Positions 44,260 through 52,041 of a stretch of 64,000 nucleotides of DNA are shown here, piece by piece. Every line of letters begins with the position of its first letter. The first letter of the stretch is position 1. Below the pieces are notes generated by a model. It did not search any database. It worked only from the letters and a program-made list of their open reading frames with translations, and was not told where the DNA came from. Position numbers and translations under genes: made by a program. Source of the DNA: Burkholderia sp. GAS332 (GTDB taxonomy: Bacteria; Pseudomonadota; Gammaproteobacteria; Burkholderiales; Burkholderiaceae). The stretch lies in assembly GCA_900142905.1 (NCBI GenBank), contig FSRV01000002.1, positions 3,968,001 through 4,032,000 of the forward strand, read 5' to 3'.

Positions 44260-44946
44260 ATGCATAGCGATATCTTACCCTCCCACTTTATCGGCGACAC
44301 CCGAGTCGACGCCACACTCAGGCGGCTCTACGCTGCGACGCTTCGCACGGATCCTCCCGCGCGGCAAGCCGTTGCTGCGTACGGACTCGACGAGAGCGCC
44401 CCGGGGTTCTATGAAGCGATGAAGGATGCCTACATGCCGGTGACACCTGACCTTGGCATGTTGCTCTATCTGCTCGTGCGAAGCAGTCTCGCCAGGACCG
44501 TGGTGGAATTCGGAACGTCCTTTGGCGTTTCGTCTATCTGGATTGCTGCCGCGCTGCGTTCGAACGGCCGTGGTCAGCTCGTCACGACGGAGATGGATGA
44601 GGGCAAGGTGAGTTGCGCGCGCAACAATCTTCGCGAGGCCGGCCTGGACGATCTGGTGGAGATTCGCGCGGGCGTTGCCGAGCAAACGCTGCGCGAGCCT
44701 TTTGAGAACCCGATCGATCTGGTACTGCTCGACGGCGCAAAATCTGCTTATCTACCCGTACTGCAGCTGCTTGAGCCAAATTTGCGATCCGGTACGCTGA
44801 TTCTGGCCGACAACACCGACATGCCCGCGTCGCGTCCGTTTCTTGACTATGTGCAGGAACCTCGCAATGGCTATCGCTCGGCGAATATCGCTACCGAGGC
44901 GCTGGGGGCCACTCATCCCTGCAAGCTGTTGCTGCGTGTGCGCTAA
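44260..44946 (+). CDS. Class I SAM-dependent O-methyltransferase-like protein
   Basis: A 228-residue Rossmann methyltransferase of the COMT/caffeoyl-CoA type. The SAM-binding motif is V-V-E-F-G-T-S-F-G-V-S (~81-91), the acidic ribose-binding residue follows in T-T-E-M-D-E, and motif IV is I-D-L-V-L-L-D-G-A-K (~150-159). The catechol-type metal ligands are partly present (D in D-G-A-K, D-N-T-D). It diverges from the AraC gene. The acceptor is unknown. Confidence 0.85.
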   Translation: MHSDILPSHFIGDTRVDATLRRLYAATLRTDPPARQAVAAYGLDESAPGFYEAMKDAYMPVTPDLGMLLYLLVRSSLARTVVEFGTSFGVSSIWIAAALRSNGRGQLVTTEMDEGKVSCARNNLREAGLDDLVEIRAGVAEQTLREPFENPIDLVLLDGAKSAYLPVLQLLEPNLRSGTLILADNTDMPASRPFLDYVQEPRNGYRSANIATEALGATHPCKLLLRVR

Positions 44947-45007
44947 GGTTTGTCGAGGGCGAGGCCGGTTTAGAATGCGTAGCATTGTCAACCCGTCCGG
45001 TTACATT

Positions 45008-45559
45008 ATGAGTGGCAATCCTGTCGTCAGAGTAGCGCAGCCAACAGACGCCGCTGCTCTTCAATCGCTATACCGCCAGTTGGTAGATGACGAAAACGTT
45101 CACGTTGCAGCGGCTCAAATTCAGCTGGTTTCTGAAGATGCGCGTTCGCGACTCTTCGTCTGCGAGATCGATGGAAACGCCGAGGCTACCGTGCTGGTTT
45201 CTCTTTGTACTGATGTAATGTACGGCGATCAACCGTTTGCAGTGGTAGAGAATCTGGTCGTTGATAAAGCGCATCGCGGGAAAGGAATCGGTCAAGCTTT
45301 GCTACGCGAAGTTGAGCAGTTCTGCTTGTCGAGGAACTGCTCGAAGATGATGCTGTTCAGTTCGGTGATCCGTGTTGACGCCCATCGTTTTTTCGAGCGC
45401 GTCGGATTTCGCTCGGATCTGAAGCGGGGATTCTCGGCTACCGATGGCCGGAGTCATTCTGATTGCCGTATCAAGAGCCCTGAGCTTGGGGGTAAGGTCT
45501 ACCGCCGACCTGTCGGCCTCGCACCTCAATGTCCGCCATCGATCAAATCGAAAGGCTGA
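45008..45559 (+). CDS. GNAT family N-acetyltransferase
   Basis: A ~183-residue GNAT protein. The acetyl-CoA loop is H-R-G-K-G-I-G-Q-A-L-L (~90-100), preceded by V-E-N-L-V-V-D-K, and A-H-R-F-F-E-R-V-G-F-R follows near 135. ATG 45008 aligns with the start of the fold; ATG 44975 would add 11 residues. The last ~35 residues go beyond the usual GNAT end and look less conserved. It lies 61 bases after the methyltransferase gene and could be co-transcribed. Confidence 0.82.
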   Translation: MSGNPVVRVAQPTDAAALQSLYRQLVDDENVHVAAAQIQLVSEDARSRLFVCEIDGNAEATVLVSLCTDVMYGDQPFAVVENLVVDKAHRGKGIGQALLREVEQFCLSRNCSKMMLFSSVIRVDAHRFFERVGFRSDLKRGFSATDGRSHSDCRIKSPELGGKVYRRPVGLAPQCPPSIKSKG

Positions 45560-45795
45560 TGTGGGTTGACCTGATCCGGTCGGCATCCGCCTCAATGCGG
45601 CCATGTGCGGTCGCTGGGTAGTGCGACGGATCAGCCGCTCCAACGTCTTATCGCCTTCGTTAACAGGTGCTCAAAACTCCCGACACGATCAGCTGCATTC
45701 GTCACCTTCGCCAAGACTTTTGTGCATAGTGTCGCCGGCGCCGGTCATAGAGGACGCCATCCGACGCAACGCAGACAACAATTCGTTGGACTCGG

Positions 45796-46371
45796 TTACG
45801 TAGCCTTCTTGATATCGTTGCCAGGCCGATTTGTCAGGATGGCGCCCGTAATAACGTGAAAGAGATGATCCCCCCGTGGCGCGAATCCGGGCTGGCCGAC
45901 GAGCCAGCCGAACGCCGACATCAGGGCGAACAGGTCGACCCCATCGATATCGGCGCGCGCCGTTCCCTCGGCTTGAGCGCGGAGCAGTAGTCGCGCGCCC
46001 GCTGAACGCAGCGCTGTGCTCGAAGCGTGAAGCGCCGAGTCCGGGTCCGCGTGCGCGGTCGCAAACAAGGCGCAAATACCGCTATAGCTGCGAACGAATG
46101 CCACCCCGTCGCGAAACCAGGACACCAGCGCTTCGTCAGGTGGATTCGACGTTTCGAGTTCGGCTGCCTGCTGTATCAGTTCGTCCACGTTCATGCGCAG
46201 CAACGCTTCGAACAAGGCTTCTCGTGTCGGGAAATGGCGAAACAGTGTGGCCAACCCGACGTCGGCCCGGCGGGCGATATCTCGCATGGACGCGTCGGCA
46301 CCATGCTCGGTGACGACGTCACGCGCGACTGCAAGGAGATGGTCGTAATTCTTTCTGGCGTCAGCTCGCAT
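45796..46371 (-). CDS. TetR-family repressor
   Basis: A 191-residue TetR-type regulator. The HTH reads S-M-R-D-I-A-R-R-A-D-V-G-L-A-T-L-F-R-H-F-P (residues ~27-47), and the ligand-binding domain is of the common SBP-like TetR_C type. It diverges from the SDR gene at 46502; the two palindromes in the gap are its probable operators. ATG 46371 fits M-R-A-D-A-R-K-N-Y. Repression of the SDR and of itself is inferred. Confidence 0.9.
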   Translation of the reverse strand: MRADARKNYDHLLAVARDVVTEHGADASMRDIARRADVGLATLFRHFPTREALFEALLRMNVDELIQQAAELETSNPPDEALVSWFRDGVAFVRSYSGICALFATAHADPDSALHASSTALRSAGARLLLRAQAEGTARADIDGVDLFALMSAFGWLVGQPGFAPRGDHLFHVITGAILTNRPGNDIKKAT

Positions 46372-46387
46372 AAATTGCCTTGACAAA

Positions 46388-46435
46388 CGGATCGGTGATC
46401 CGAATATAATGAACCTGTATCCGGATCAGTGATCC
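46388..46435. promoter_or_regulatory. Two TetR operators in the divergent promoter
   Basis: CGGATC-GGT-GATCCG at 46388-46402 is a perfect 6-3-6 palindrome. GGATC-AGT-GATCC at 46423-46435 is a second copy, 34 bases away centre to centre, about three helical turns. They flank a TATAAT-like element at 46405-46410, so bound repressor would block both promoters. Confidence 0.8.
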
Positions 46436-46501
46436 ACAAGATACAGCACATTTGTGCAGATGGGAACAGAGGCGCAGTACGACACCACGAAAGGAGATGT
46501 C

Positions 46502-47236
46502 ATGGGAAAGCTCGAGGGTAAGGTTGCAGTCGTCACGGGTGGATCAAGCGGCATGGCGCTGGCGAGTGCCAAGCGGTTCGTTGAAGAAGGTGCCTATGTC
46601 TTCATCACGGGCCGGAGGCAGGAGGCGCTCGACGAGGCCGTCAAGCTGATTGGCCGGAACGTGACCGGCGTGCGCGGCGACGGGGCCAATCTGGACGACC
46701 TCGACCGCCTGTTCGATACAGTCAAGCGGGAAAAGGGCAAGATCGACATCCTGTTCGCGAGCGCAGGCACGGGCGAAGCCGTCCCACTGGGCGAGATTAC
46801 CGAGCAGCACTTCGATGCGACCTTCGGTCTGAATACGCGCGGAACGCTGTTTGCGGTTCAGAAGGCGTTGCCGCTGTTCAACGATGGCGGGTCGATCTTC
46901 ATGACCGGGTCAGTTGCTTCGGTGAAAGGTTTCCCTGGTTATGGCGTGTATGCGGCGAGCAAGGCGGCGTTGCGCTCATTCGCACGCACTTGGCTTAACG
47001 AACTGAGGGGCAGGAATATCCGGGTGAACGTGCTGAGCCCGGGGCCGATCGCCACACCGATGCAGGACCAGGTTCTCACCGAGGAGGCGAAGCGCATGTT
47101 CGAATCCCTGATCCCGCGGGGAAAGATGGGGCGTCCTGAGGAAATTGCGACGGTCGCGCTGTTTCTTGCTTCAGACGATTCGAGCTTCGTGAATGGGGTG
47201 GAGTTGTCTGTCGACGGCGGCTTCTCGGCCATCTGA
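46502..47236 (+). CDS. Short-chain dehydrogenase/reductase
   Basis: A 244-residue classical SDR. Gly-rich loop T-G-G-S-S-G-M (~13-19), an Arg pair (G-R-R-Q, ~38) favouring NADPH, A-S-A-G-T-G near 85 replacing the usual N-N-A-G, and catalytic Y-A-A-S-K near 150. ATG 46502 follows AAAGGAG by six bases. It belongs to the group of TetR-controlled SDRs thought to reduce xenobiotic carbonyls; the inducer and substrate are unknown. Confidence 0.92.
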   Translation: MGKLEGKVAVVTGGSSGMALASAKRFVEEGAYVFITGRRQEALDEAVKLIGRNVTGVRGDGANLDDLDRLFDTVKREKGKIDILFASAGTGEAVPLGEITEQHFDATFGLNTRGTLFAVQKALPLFNDGGSIFMTGSVASVKGFPGYGVYAASKAALRSFARTWLNELRGRNIRVNVLSPGPIATPMQDQVLTEEAKRMFESLIPRGKMGRPEEIATVALFLASDDSSFVNGVELSVDGGFSAI

Positions 47237-47339
47237 AATCGCGCCGAAAAGCGTGTAGAAGGACCTGTCAACTCGATGAAGGTGATCTGATTTGTGTCTA
47301 TAAATATGGATTCCTTACAATACTGAATGGAGAGTTCGC

Positions 47340-47939
47340 ATGAACTATTCGATTATTGGCTTTGGCGCGGTAGGCCAGGCGCTCGCCCGAGCGTTTGCAA
47401 GAAAGAGCATCGAGGTGACCGTCGCCAGCCGGCGCCCTCCCGAGACGTTGATGCAGCAGGCACGAGCGATCGGCCCCACCGTTGTCCCCGGGACGCTGCA
47501 GGATGCAATCGCGTCCGACACGATCTTCCTCGCGGTTCCGTTTTGGGAACACCGCGAAGTCGCGAAGCAGATTACAACCTGGCAGGGCAAGACGATCATC
47601 GACACGACAAATGCTTTTGGTGTTCCCGTTGAAGACCTGGAAGGTCAGCCGCCGGCCGCGGTTGTCGCCAAGGCGTTTACCGGCGCCAGGTTCGTAAAGG
47701 GCTTTAACCATCTGCCCGCTGCCGTCCTTGCCGCTGATCCGAGCGTGAATGGCGGCAGCCGCGTCGTGTTTTTGTCGAGCGATGACGAAAATGCGGTGGC
47801 ACCGGTCGCTGCTTTGGCCGAACAACTCGGTTTCGCGCCGATTGCGCTAGGACCGCTCAAGGATGGCGGCTTGCTTGTCCAAGGCAGGGGGAATACCTGG
47901 GGTCAACTGATCTTCAAGGATCTCGTCAAGTTCAAATAG
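47340..47939 (+). CDS. NADPH-dependent F420 reductase-like oxidoreductase
   Basis: A 199-residue Rossmann oxidoreductase, paralogous to the gene at 28406. The nucleotide loop is I-I-G-F-G-A-V-G-Q-A (4-13); T-I-I-D-T-T-N-A-F-G and K-G-F-N-H-L-P-A recur at the same positions as in the paralogue. It follows the SDR gene by 103 bases in the same direction and may share the TetR-controlled transcript. Substrate unknown. Confidence 0.87.
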   Translation: MNYSIIGFGAVGQALARAFARKSIEVTVASRRPPETLMQQARAIGPTVVPGTLQDAIASDTIFLAVPFWEHREVAKQITTWQGKTIIDTTNAFGVPVEDLEGQPPAAVVAKAFTGARFVKGFNHLPAAVLAADPSVNGGSRVVFLSSDDENAVAPVAALAEQLGFAPIALGPLKDGGLLVQGRGNTWGQLIFKDLVKFK

Positions 47940-48142
47940 CGGCGCCTCACGACGAAGTCACAGCGGTCACGCGCATCGCTAAAAGCATGCTGCCGATCGC
48001 TGCCCCTGCGAGGTACAGGGTGCGTAAACAACTACGCTTGAAACCTCATGCGCCATCCATCGCATGTCAAGTCTTAACCTCCCATCCCGTTCTCCTCTGA
48101 CGAATGATAAAGTCTGCTCAACTTAGTCTCCGCGGGGAAATT

Positions 48143-48637
48143 ATGCCGAATGAATTGAGGCGTCTGAGCCCTGCCGGCTGGGCGGATCTGCGCCGTCGGG
48201 AAGGTGCTGTGATGAACTACTACAACGACGTAGCAAATAACTGCACCTACGGAGTCGGCACACTTGCCCACCTCGGTTTCTGCACCCCGGACGAACTCCA
48301 ACGCCCTGTGTCAGTCGCGCAGGTCAATGCGCAACTTGCTACAAAGGTCCGACTCACCGAACAGATCGTTCGCCGCAATGTGAGAGATCACGAACTCACG
48401 CAGGGGCAGTTCGACGCACTGGTGAGCTTCGCCTATAACTCAGGGGAAGGCGGATCGCGCGAGACGTTTGCTGCCGTCAACAGCGGTAACGAAAGGCTGG
48501 TCGCAAGCAACATGGCGCTCTGCATCTATGTGCATCCGCCCGACGCACAAGGACATCGTCTGCCACCGCGCCGCGTAAGTGGGCTTGTCAACCGTCGCCG
48601 CGAAGAGGCCGCACCTTTTGCTCAGGGGGCGCGATGA
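48143..48637 (+). CDS. GH24 lysozyme (endolysin/T4-lysozyme type)
   Basis: A 164-residue muramidase that cleaves the glycan backbone of peptidoglycan. The catalytic triad E20, D29 and T35 has exactly the 9 and 6 residue spacing of T4 lysozyme (E11, D20, T26), within R-E-G-A-V-M-N-Y-Y-N-D and C-T-Y-G-V-G. Q-F-D-A-L-V-S-F-A-Y-N is the conserved second block. There is no signal peptide or anchor, so a holin or secretion system would be needed for export. Its stop overlaps the next gene by four bases. No other phage genes adjoin it. Confidence 0.9.
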   Translation: MPNELRRLSPAGWADLRRREGAVMNYYNDVANNCTYGVGTLAHLGFCTPDELQRPVSVAQVNAQLATKVRLTEQIVRRNVRDHELTQGQFDALVSFAYNSGEGGSRETFAAVNSGNERLVASNMALCIYVHPPDAQGHRLPPRRVSGLVNRRREEAAPFAQGAR

Positions 48638-49053
48638 AGGTCGCACTCCTGGCACTCGCACTCGCGTGCTCTACCGCATTGGCTGACACCGTCGATCCCG
48701 CTGATGTCATCTCGCGGCAAAGCGGGTTGCCTGCGAGCGAGGTGCAAGGCATGCTGGCGAACTGCGATGCAAACCAGACGAGCCTGAATTTTTGTGCATG
48801 GCGCGACAGGGTGGTTGCCGAACAGAAACTGCAGGATGCCGTCGAGGAGAAAACCGCAAAGTCGCCCGGCTGCAAAACGCGCCTGGAGAACAAGATCGCC
48901 GCATGGAAGAAGCGACGCGATGCGAGTTGCAAGAAGTCCGCTGAGGCCGAAAACGGAGGCGGTTCGATCGTGCCGATGGAGATTGCCGCCTGCGAGGCGG
49001 CAGAGACCGACCGCATGACAAAGGTAATCGCATCGATTCACCGATGCAATTGA
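48634..49053 (+). CDS. Periplasmic LprI/DUF1311-like lysozyme-inhibitor family protein
   Basis: A 139-residue exported protein. The signal peptide ends A-L-A-D near residue 18. The C-terminal half has W-K-K-R-R-D-A-S-C, G-G-G-S-I-V-P and A-A-C-E-A-A-E-T-D-R, the spaced Cys, Gly and Arg pattern of the DUF1311 family, which includes the lysozyme inhibitor LprI. Its ATG lies within the stop of the lysozyme gene (ATGA overlap). A periplasmic inhibitor made together with a lysozyme fits a self-protection partner; inhibition has not been shown here. Confidence 0.75.
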   Translation: MKVALLALALACSTALADTVDPADVISRQSGLPASEVQGMLANCDANQTSLNFCAWRDRVVAEQKLQDAVEEKTAKSPGCKTRLENKIAAWKKRRDASCKKSAEAENGGGSIVPMEIAACEAAETDRMTKVIASIHRCN

Positions 49054-49130
49054 CTGACGAGCCGGCGTATAGCGGGTAGCAAGGTTTAGAAGTTGTCCAG
49101 CGCCTCAGCGTTCACCTTCACCTGCCACCT

Positions 49131-49404
49131 ATGACCATTAGAGCCGTGTTCTTTGATGTCGGCGAAACCCTTATCGATGAGAGTCGTGATCGCCGCTACA
49201 AATGGGCTTGCCCCGTCAGAAATCGCCTACGTGGGTGATCGGCTTGACAACGATATTGAACCGGCGCTCCGAGCTGGCATGGTTCCGGTTTTCATACGCC
49301 GTGGGCCGTGGGCACATGTGCAGTCGGCGTCGCGGCGTTTCCAGGTTCCTCCTCGCATCATCGACGAACTAACATCGCTGCCGGAGCTTCTGCGTGGTCT
49401 GTAA
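49131..49404 (+). pseudogene. HAD hydrolase gene with large internal deletion
   Basis: The first frame reads M-T-I-R-A-V-F-F-D-V-G-E-T-L-I-D, a complete HAD motif I, then loses homology and stops at 49236. The second frame supplies the other end of a HAD protein: E-I-A-Y-V-G-D-R-L-D-N-D-I and F-I-R-R-G-P-W. The roughly 120 middle codons, with motifs II and III, are missing and the frame has shifted. It cannot make an active enzyme. Confidence 0.8.
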
Positions 49405-49477
49405 CTTTGCCGGCCTGAACAGAGCAGCTATGACCGTCCGCTAACGAGAATGCCGGGGGTCCGCTCAGGGGCGGCAA

Positions 49478-49533
49478 GGGAAGTTCGCGTCCGAGGACGG
49501 GCAGGCGACCGGCAGGCGGTCGCCGAACTTCCC
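49478..49533. repeat. Strong nested stem-loop
   Basis: GGGAAGTTCG (49478-49487) pairs perfectly with CGAACTTCCC (49524-49533). Inside it GGCGACC (49504-49510) can pair with GGTCGCC (49518-49524) around seven bases. It lies between the HAD remnant and the converging ParA-like gene and could be a two-way terminator or a repeat element; a clear T tail is lacking. Confidence 0.7.
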
Positions 49534-49561
49534 GATCCGTGCTGTTCTGGTCGCTCGTCGA

Positions 49562-50257
49562 TTAGGGTGCGACCTTGTCGATTTCCTCATAAACGCGGTT
49601 GAGCCAGACCTTGACCCGCTGGCGCTCAAGCATGCCAAGACCGGTGCTTGCGCGATCCGGATGATGTGCCACGGCCCAAAAGCTCAAATTTTTCTGGTCG
49701 ATTTTCTGCATCGTCGTGTCGGGAAGATGGCGCAGCGAAACGACGTTTGCACCCAGCGCTTCCGCGCGCTGACGTTGGCCGGAGGTTTCCAGCAATTCGA
49801 AGCGCTCGCCTCGAATTTCGTTCAGCACGATCACGAGGCGCAATTTGCCACCGAACTGATCGAGCCATTGCCGCAACAGGTCGACCGAATCGTGGCCCGC
49901 GTCCATGACCTGCCACCACGTGAGTGCAATACCGTTTTCTTGCGCCATCCCGAGTACGTCGGAGTCGTCGAACCACTTCGAGACCGATTGCTGGGTCTGT
50001 GCCGCGAGGTCGACAAGGATGCGGTGTTCGGGCTGTTCGAGAGCATGCTCGATAACCGGGTCGAGACTGTCGTGGTCGTCGAGTGCCGCTGGCGCGGTGA
50101 AATCGGCGTAGTAGCGCAGTAGCGCTCCGTGCGAGCGGTCAGTGTCGAAGGCAAGAAACGGCAAATTACGGTCGATGAAGTACTGCGCCAAAATGCGGGC
50201 GACGAGCGATTTTCCTACCCCACCTTTTTCCCCGCCGATAAAGTGCACGAAGCTCAT
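49562..50257 (-). CDS. Orphan ParA/MinD-like nucleotide-binding protein
   Basis: A 231-residue P-loop ATPase. The deviant Walker A is G-G-E-K-G-G-V-G-K-S (residues 8-17); the aspartate D-T-D-R-S follows near 40 and I-L-V-D-L-A near 90. ATG 50257 with AAGGA is preferred, since the open frame upstream has no homology. Members of this group partition DNA or position protein complexes, and some relatives sit on conjugative or integrative elements. No parB, replication or transfer gene is adjacent, so the cargo is unknown. Confidence 0.82.
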   Translation of the reverse strand: MSFVHFIGGEKGGVGKSLVARILAQYFIDRNLPFLAFDTDRSHGALLRYYADFTAPAALDDHDSLDPVIEHALEQPEHRILVDLAAQTQQSVSKWFDDSDVLGMAQENGIALTWWQVMDAGHDSVDLLRQWLDQFGGKLRLVIVLNEIRGERFELLETSGQRQRAEALGANVVSLRHLPDTTMQKIDQKNLSFWAVAHHPDRASTGLGMLERQRVKVWLNRVYEEIDKVAP

Positions 50258-50619
50258 GTGTTCGATTCCTTGTTGTCCTGGTGGATCTGCGATGCAAGCG
50301 CGCGGCACGGCCTGCACATAGGCTATCAGGGCAAATTTCGCAAAGGCGGCTTTTTTGCCCAGCCTGGGCGCACTACGCGCCGAGCAGGCGACCATGTATC
50401 ATGCCAGACGACTATGACGGGATGATCGAATCGACACCGCCGGGATAAAGCGCAACTCGAGGGCATCGTAAGACAACTCGTAGGCTGAAACGGGTCGGCC
50501 ACGGAGGTTTGCTGTCGGGTCACGTCCGGCCATGAACCGACAGTCACCTTCCGCGCAACCGAAATCGATATTGATATTGATATTGATCGACATGCGACCT
50601 GGACATTCCCCGACGCTAG
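50258..50619. other. Intergenic region, nothing recognised
   Basis: These 362 bases contain no supported gene. A small (ATTGAT) repeat is seen around 50572-50588. The part next to 50258 should hold the promoter of the ParA-like gene on the minus strand. Confidence 0.4.
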
Positions 50620-50838
50620 TCACCGGGCCCCGCTGGCGATAGCGGCGGCAATGCAGTCTCGCTGCGACTGCAGATGTGACCAGGCGGTCATAAGCGCGTC
50701 GAGGGAAGCTAGCTCCTTGTCACGAGATCCCAACCGCTGAAGCAGTGAAATGTACTCCCTTCGCACCGCAATCACGCCTTCAAGTGCCACTAGGGCTTGC
50801 TCAACTTCGCGGAGTTGCCGTCGCAGCTCATCGGTCAT
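50620..50838 (-). CDS. Small coiled-coil protein
   Basis: A 72-residue protein starting M-T-D-E-L-R-R-Q-L with GGAGG seven bases before ATG 50838. Leucines and charged residues recur in heptads across residues ~4-65, predicting one long helix or coiled coil. No signal peptide, membrane segment or known domain is visible. It lies on the same strand as the ParA-like gene, ~360 bases before it, but a joint transcript is uncertain. Function unknown. Confidence 0.65.
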   Translation of the reverse strand: MTDELRRQLREVEQALVALEGVIAVRREYISLLQRLGSRDKELASLDALMTAWSHLQSQRDCIAAAIASGAR

Positions 50839-51158
50839 TTCAATCCTCCCGACGGACGAACGCATCCTGTTCGTACTGGACACGCTCCGTCTACTCCAGT
50901 GCGCCGGGCTCTCATTGCTGATGCCGAAGGCTGCGGACAATCCGGCGAGCTTCCCTGATTCCCATTAACACTCTCTTAAGGGCGTGGTGGATTGACGCGG
51001 ACTCCCTTGCCGCAACGTGATCGTACGGGCACGGTTTCGCTTGAGGCGTCCTCTCGCGTCCATTGTGAGACTCGCCAAAGTACTGTGTAAACGTACAGTA
51101 TCGCGGGTTGCACGTAAAGACCTAGACTTATCATTCCGACACAAACGCGGAGCGCGCC
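50839..51158. other. Intergenic region with a LexA box
   Basis: These 320 bases separate the minus-strand coiled-coil gene from a plus-strand pair of small genes. The notable element is the SOS-type operator at 51081-51100. No other gene or repeat is recognised. Confidence 0.5.
51081..51100. promoter_or_regulatory. Consensus LexA (SOS) box
   Basis: TACTGT-N8-ACAGTA contains the exact CTGT-N8-ACAG core of proteobacterial LexA sites, with both flanking TA pairs preserved. It ends 58 bases before the start of the 60-residue gene at 51159. A possible -35 element TTGCAC at 51108 follows it. SOS induction of the downstream small genes is inferred. Confidence 0.7.
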
Positions 51159-51341
51159 ATGGTCACCAAGACTGTCCGCCGGACATTTTCCGGTCTGACT
51201 TCGGCGTTTTCACCGGCTCCGAAGGGCAAGCAAGGGGTCGCATATACCGTGAAATCTGCCCAGCAACGCGCCGACGAAGCCTGGAGGCGCACGACGCACG
51301 GAGTCCACAGCTCCCTACTCCGTAAAGATCCGAAAGCGTGA
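51159..51341 (+). CDS. Small basic protein downstream of a LexA box
   Basis: A 60-residue, strongly basic protein with GGAG seven bases before ATG 51159. It contains no hydrophobic helix, so a membrane-toxin role such as TisB is unlikely. Lysines and arginines are spread along its length, and S-A-Q-Q-R-A-D-E-A-W-R-R could form an amphipathic helix. I do not recognise a family. The LexA box just upstream suggests expression after DNA damage. Confidence 0.5.
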   Translation: MVTKTVRRTFSGLTSAFSPAPKGKQGVAYTVKSAQQRADEAWRRTTHGVHSSLLRKDPKA

Positions 51342-51410
51342 TTTTCGAAGACCAGAAGCAAGACCGAGCCTGCCGTCCGAATTAGCTGTGATCGAAGCCG
51401 GAGACGAACT

Positions 51411-51578
51411 ATGACTGCGCCGCAAAAACCTTATGGTGTGACGCTGAAGCCCCAAACCAAGGCTCCGCGCAAGCTGATTGAAGTCCCCGACCCTGAAGCG
51501 CGCCCCGACCTTTTGGAAGCCGTTCGCCGAGCCGTGACGGAGAATCGGGAAGTTGGGGAGCGGCGACCCCGAGAATAA
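51411..51578 (+). CDS. Small hypothetical protein
   Basis: A 55-residue frame beginning M-T-A-P-Q-K-P-Y-G-V with GGAG seven bases before the ATG, 69 bases after the preceding small gene. The first half is Pro- and Lys-rich and the second is a charged helix (L-L-E-A-V-R-R-A-V-T). No family is recognised. Its support is the ribosome-binding site and coding-like composition; it may belong to the same SOS-controlled transcript. Confidence 0.45.
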   Translation: MTAPQKPYGVTLKPQTKAPRKLIEVPDPEARPDLLEAVRRAVTENREVGERRPRE

Positions 51579-52041
51579 TTCGATCTAGTGTGGTGGCCAT
51601 GGCACATGCGATTTGAACTACGAGACATAGCCGCTCGGGTTGGAAAAACTATCGAATCGGGTTGCCGCCGGGTACGGCGCAGGGAATCGTTCCACGCCTA
51701 AAAGCAAAGGCCGGATGGCGACCAAAGGTACGCCGGGCGATATGGCGCTGTCGGGCCGCGACTTGGCGAACTGGCCGTCAGATTTAAAGTAGGTTGGTCC
51801 GTCTCTAAAACCAGTGTCTCCTTGCGAGCCTAGACGCACCCCCCGACCGCAATCGCTCAACGGCTAAGTTGGATCGTATTGGGAACGTCGAGAGGGCTGA
51901 CACGCCGGGTTTAATGCCCCGACACCGACGACACCTTCCAAAGAACGTCGTTCATGTTTCCGAGCCGCCACACATCATGTGGAGCGTTGAATAAACGGGC
52001 CGCACATGCCACGACCAAATCGAACAGACTGTGTCAGTCGG
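51579..52041. other. Intergenic region, nothing recognised
   Basis: No gene is supported in these 463 bases. Composition is mixed and open frames are short, without ribosome-binding sites. It may be decayed mobile DNA next to the IS91-type element. Confidence 0.4.

Noticed and set aside
50572..50588. ATTGAT microsatellite as a phase-variation switch
   Set aside because: It has only about three units, lies outside genes and is not placed between promoter elements that I can identify.
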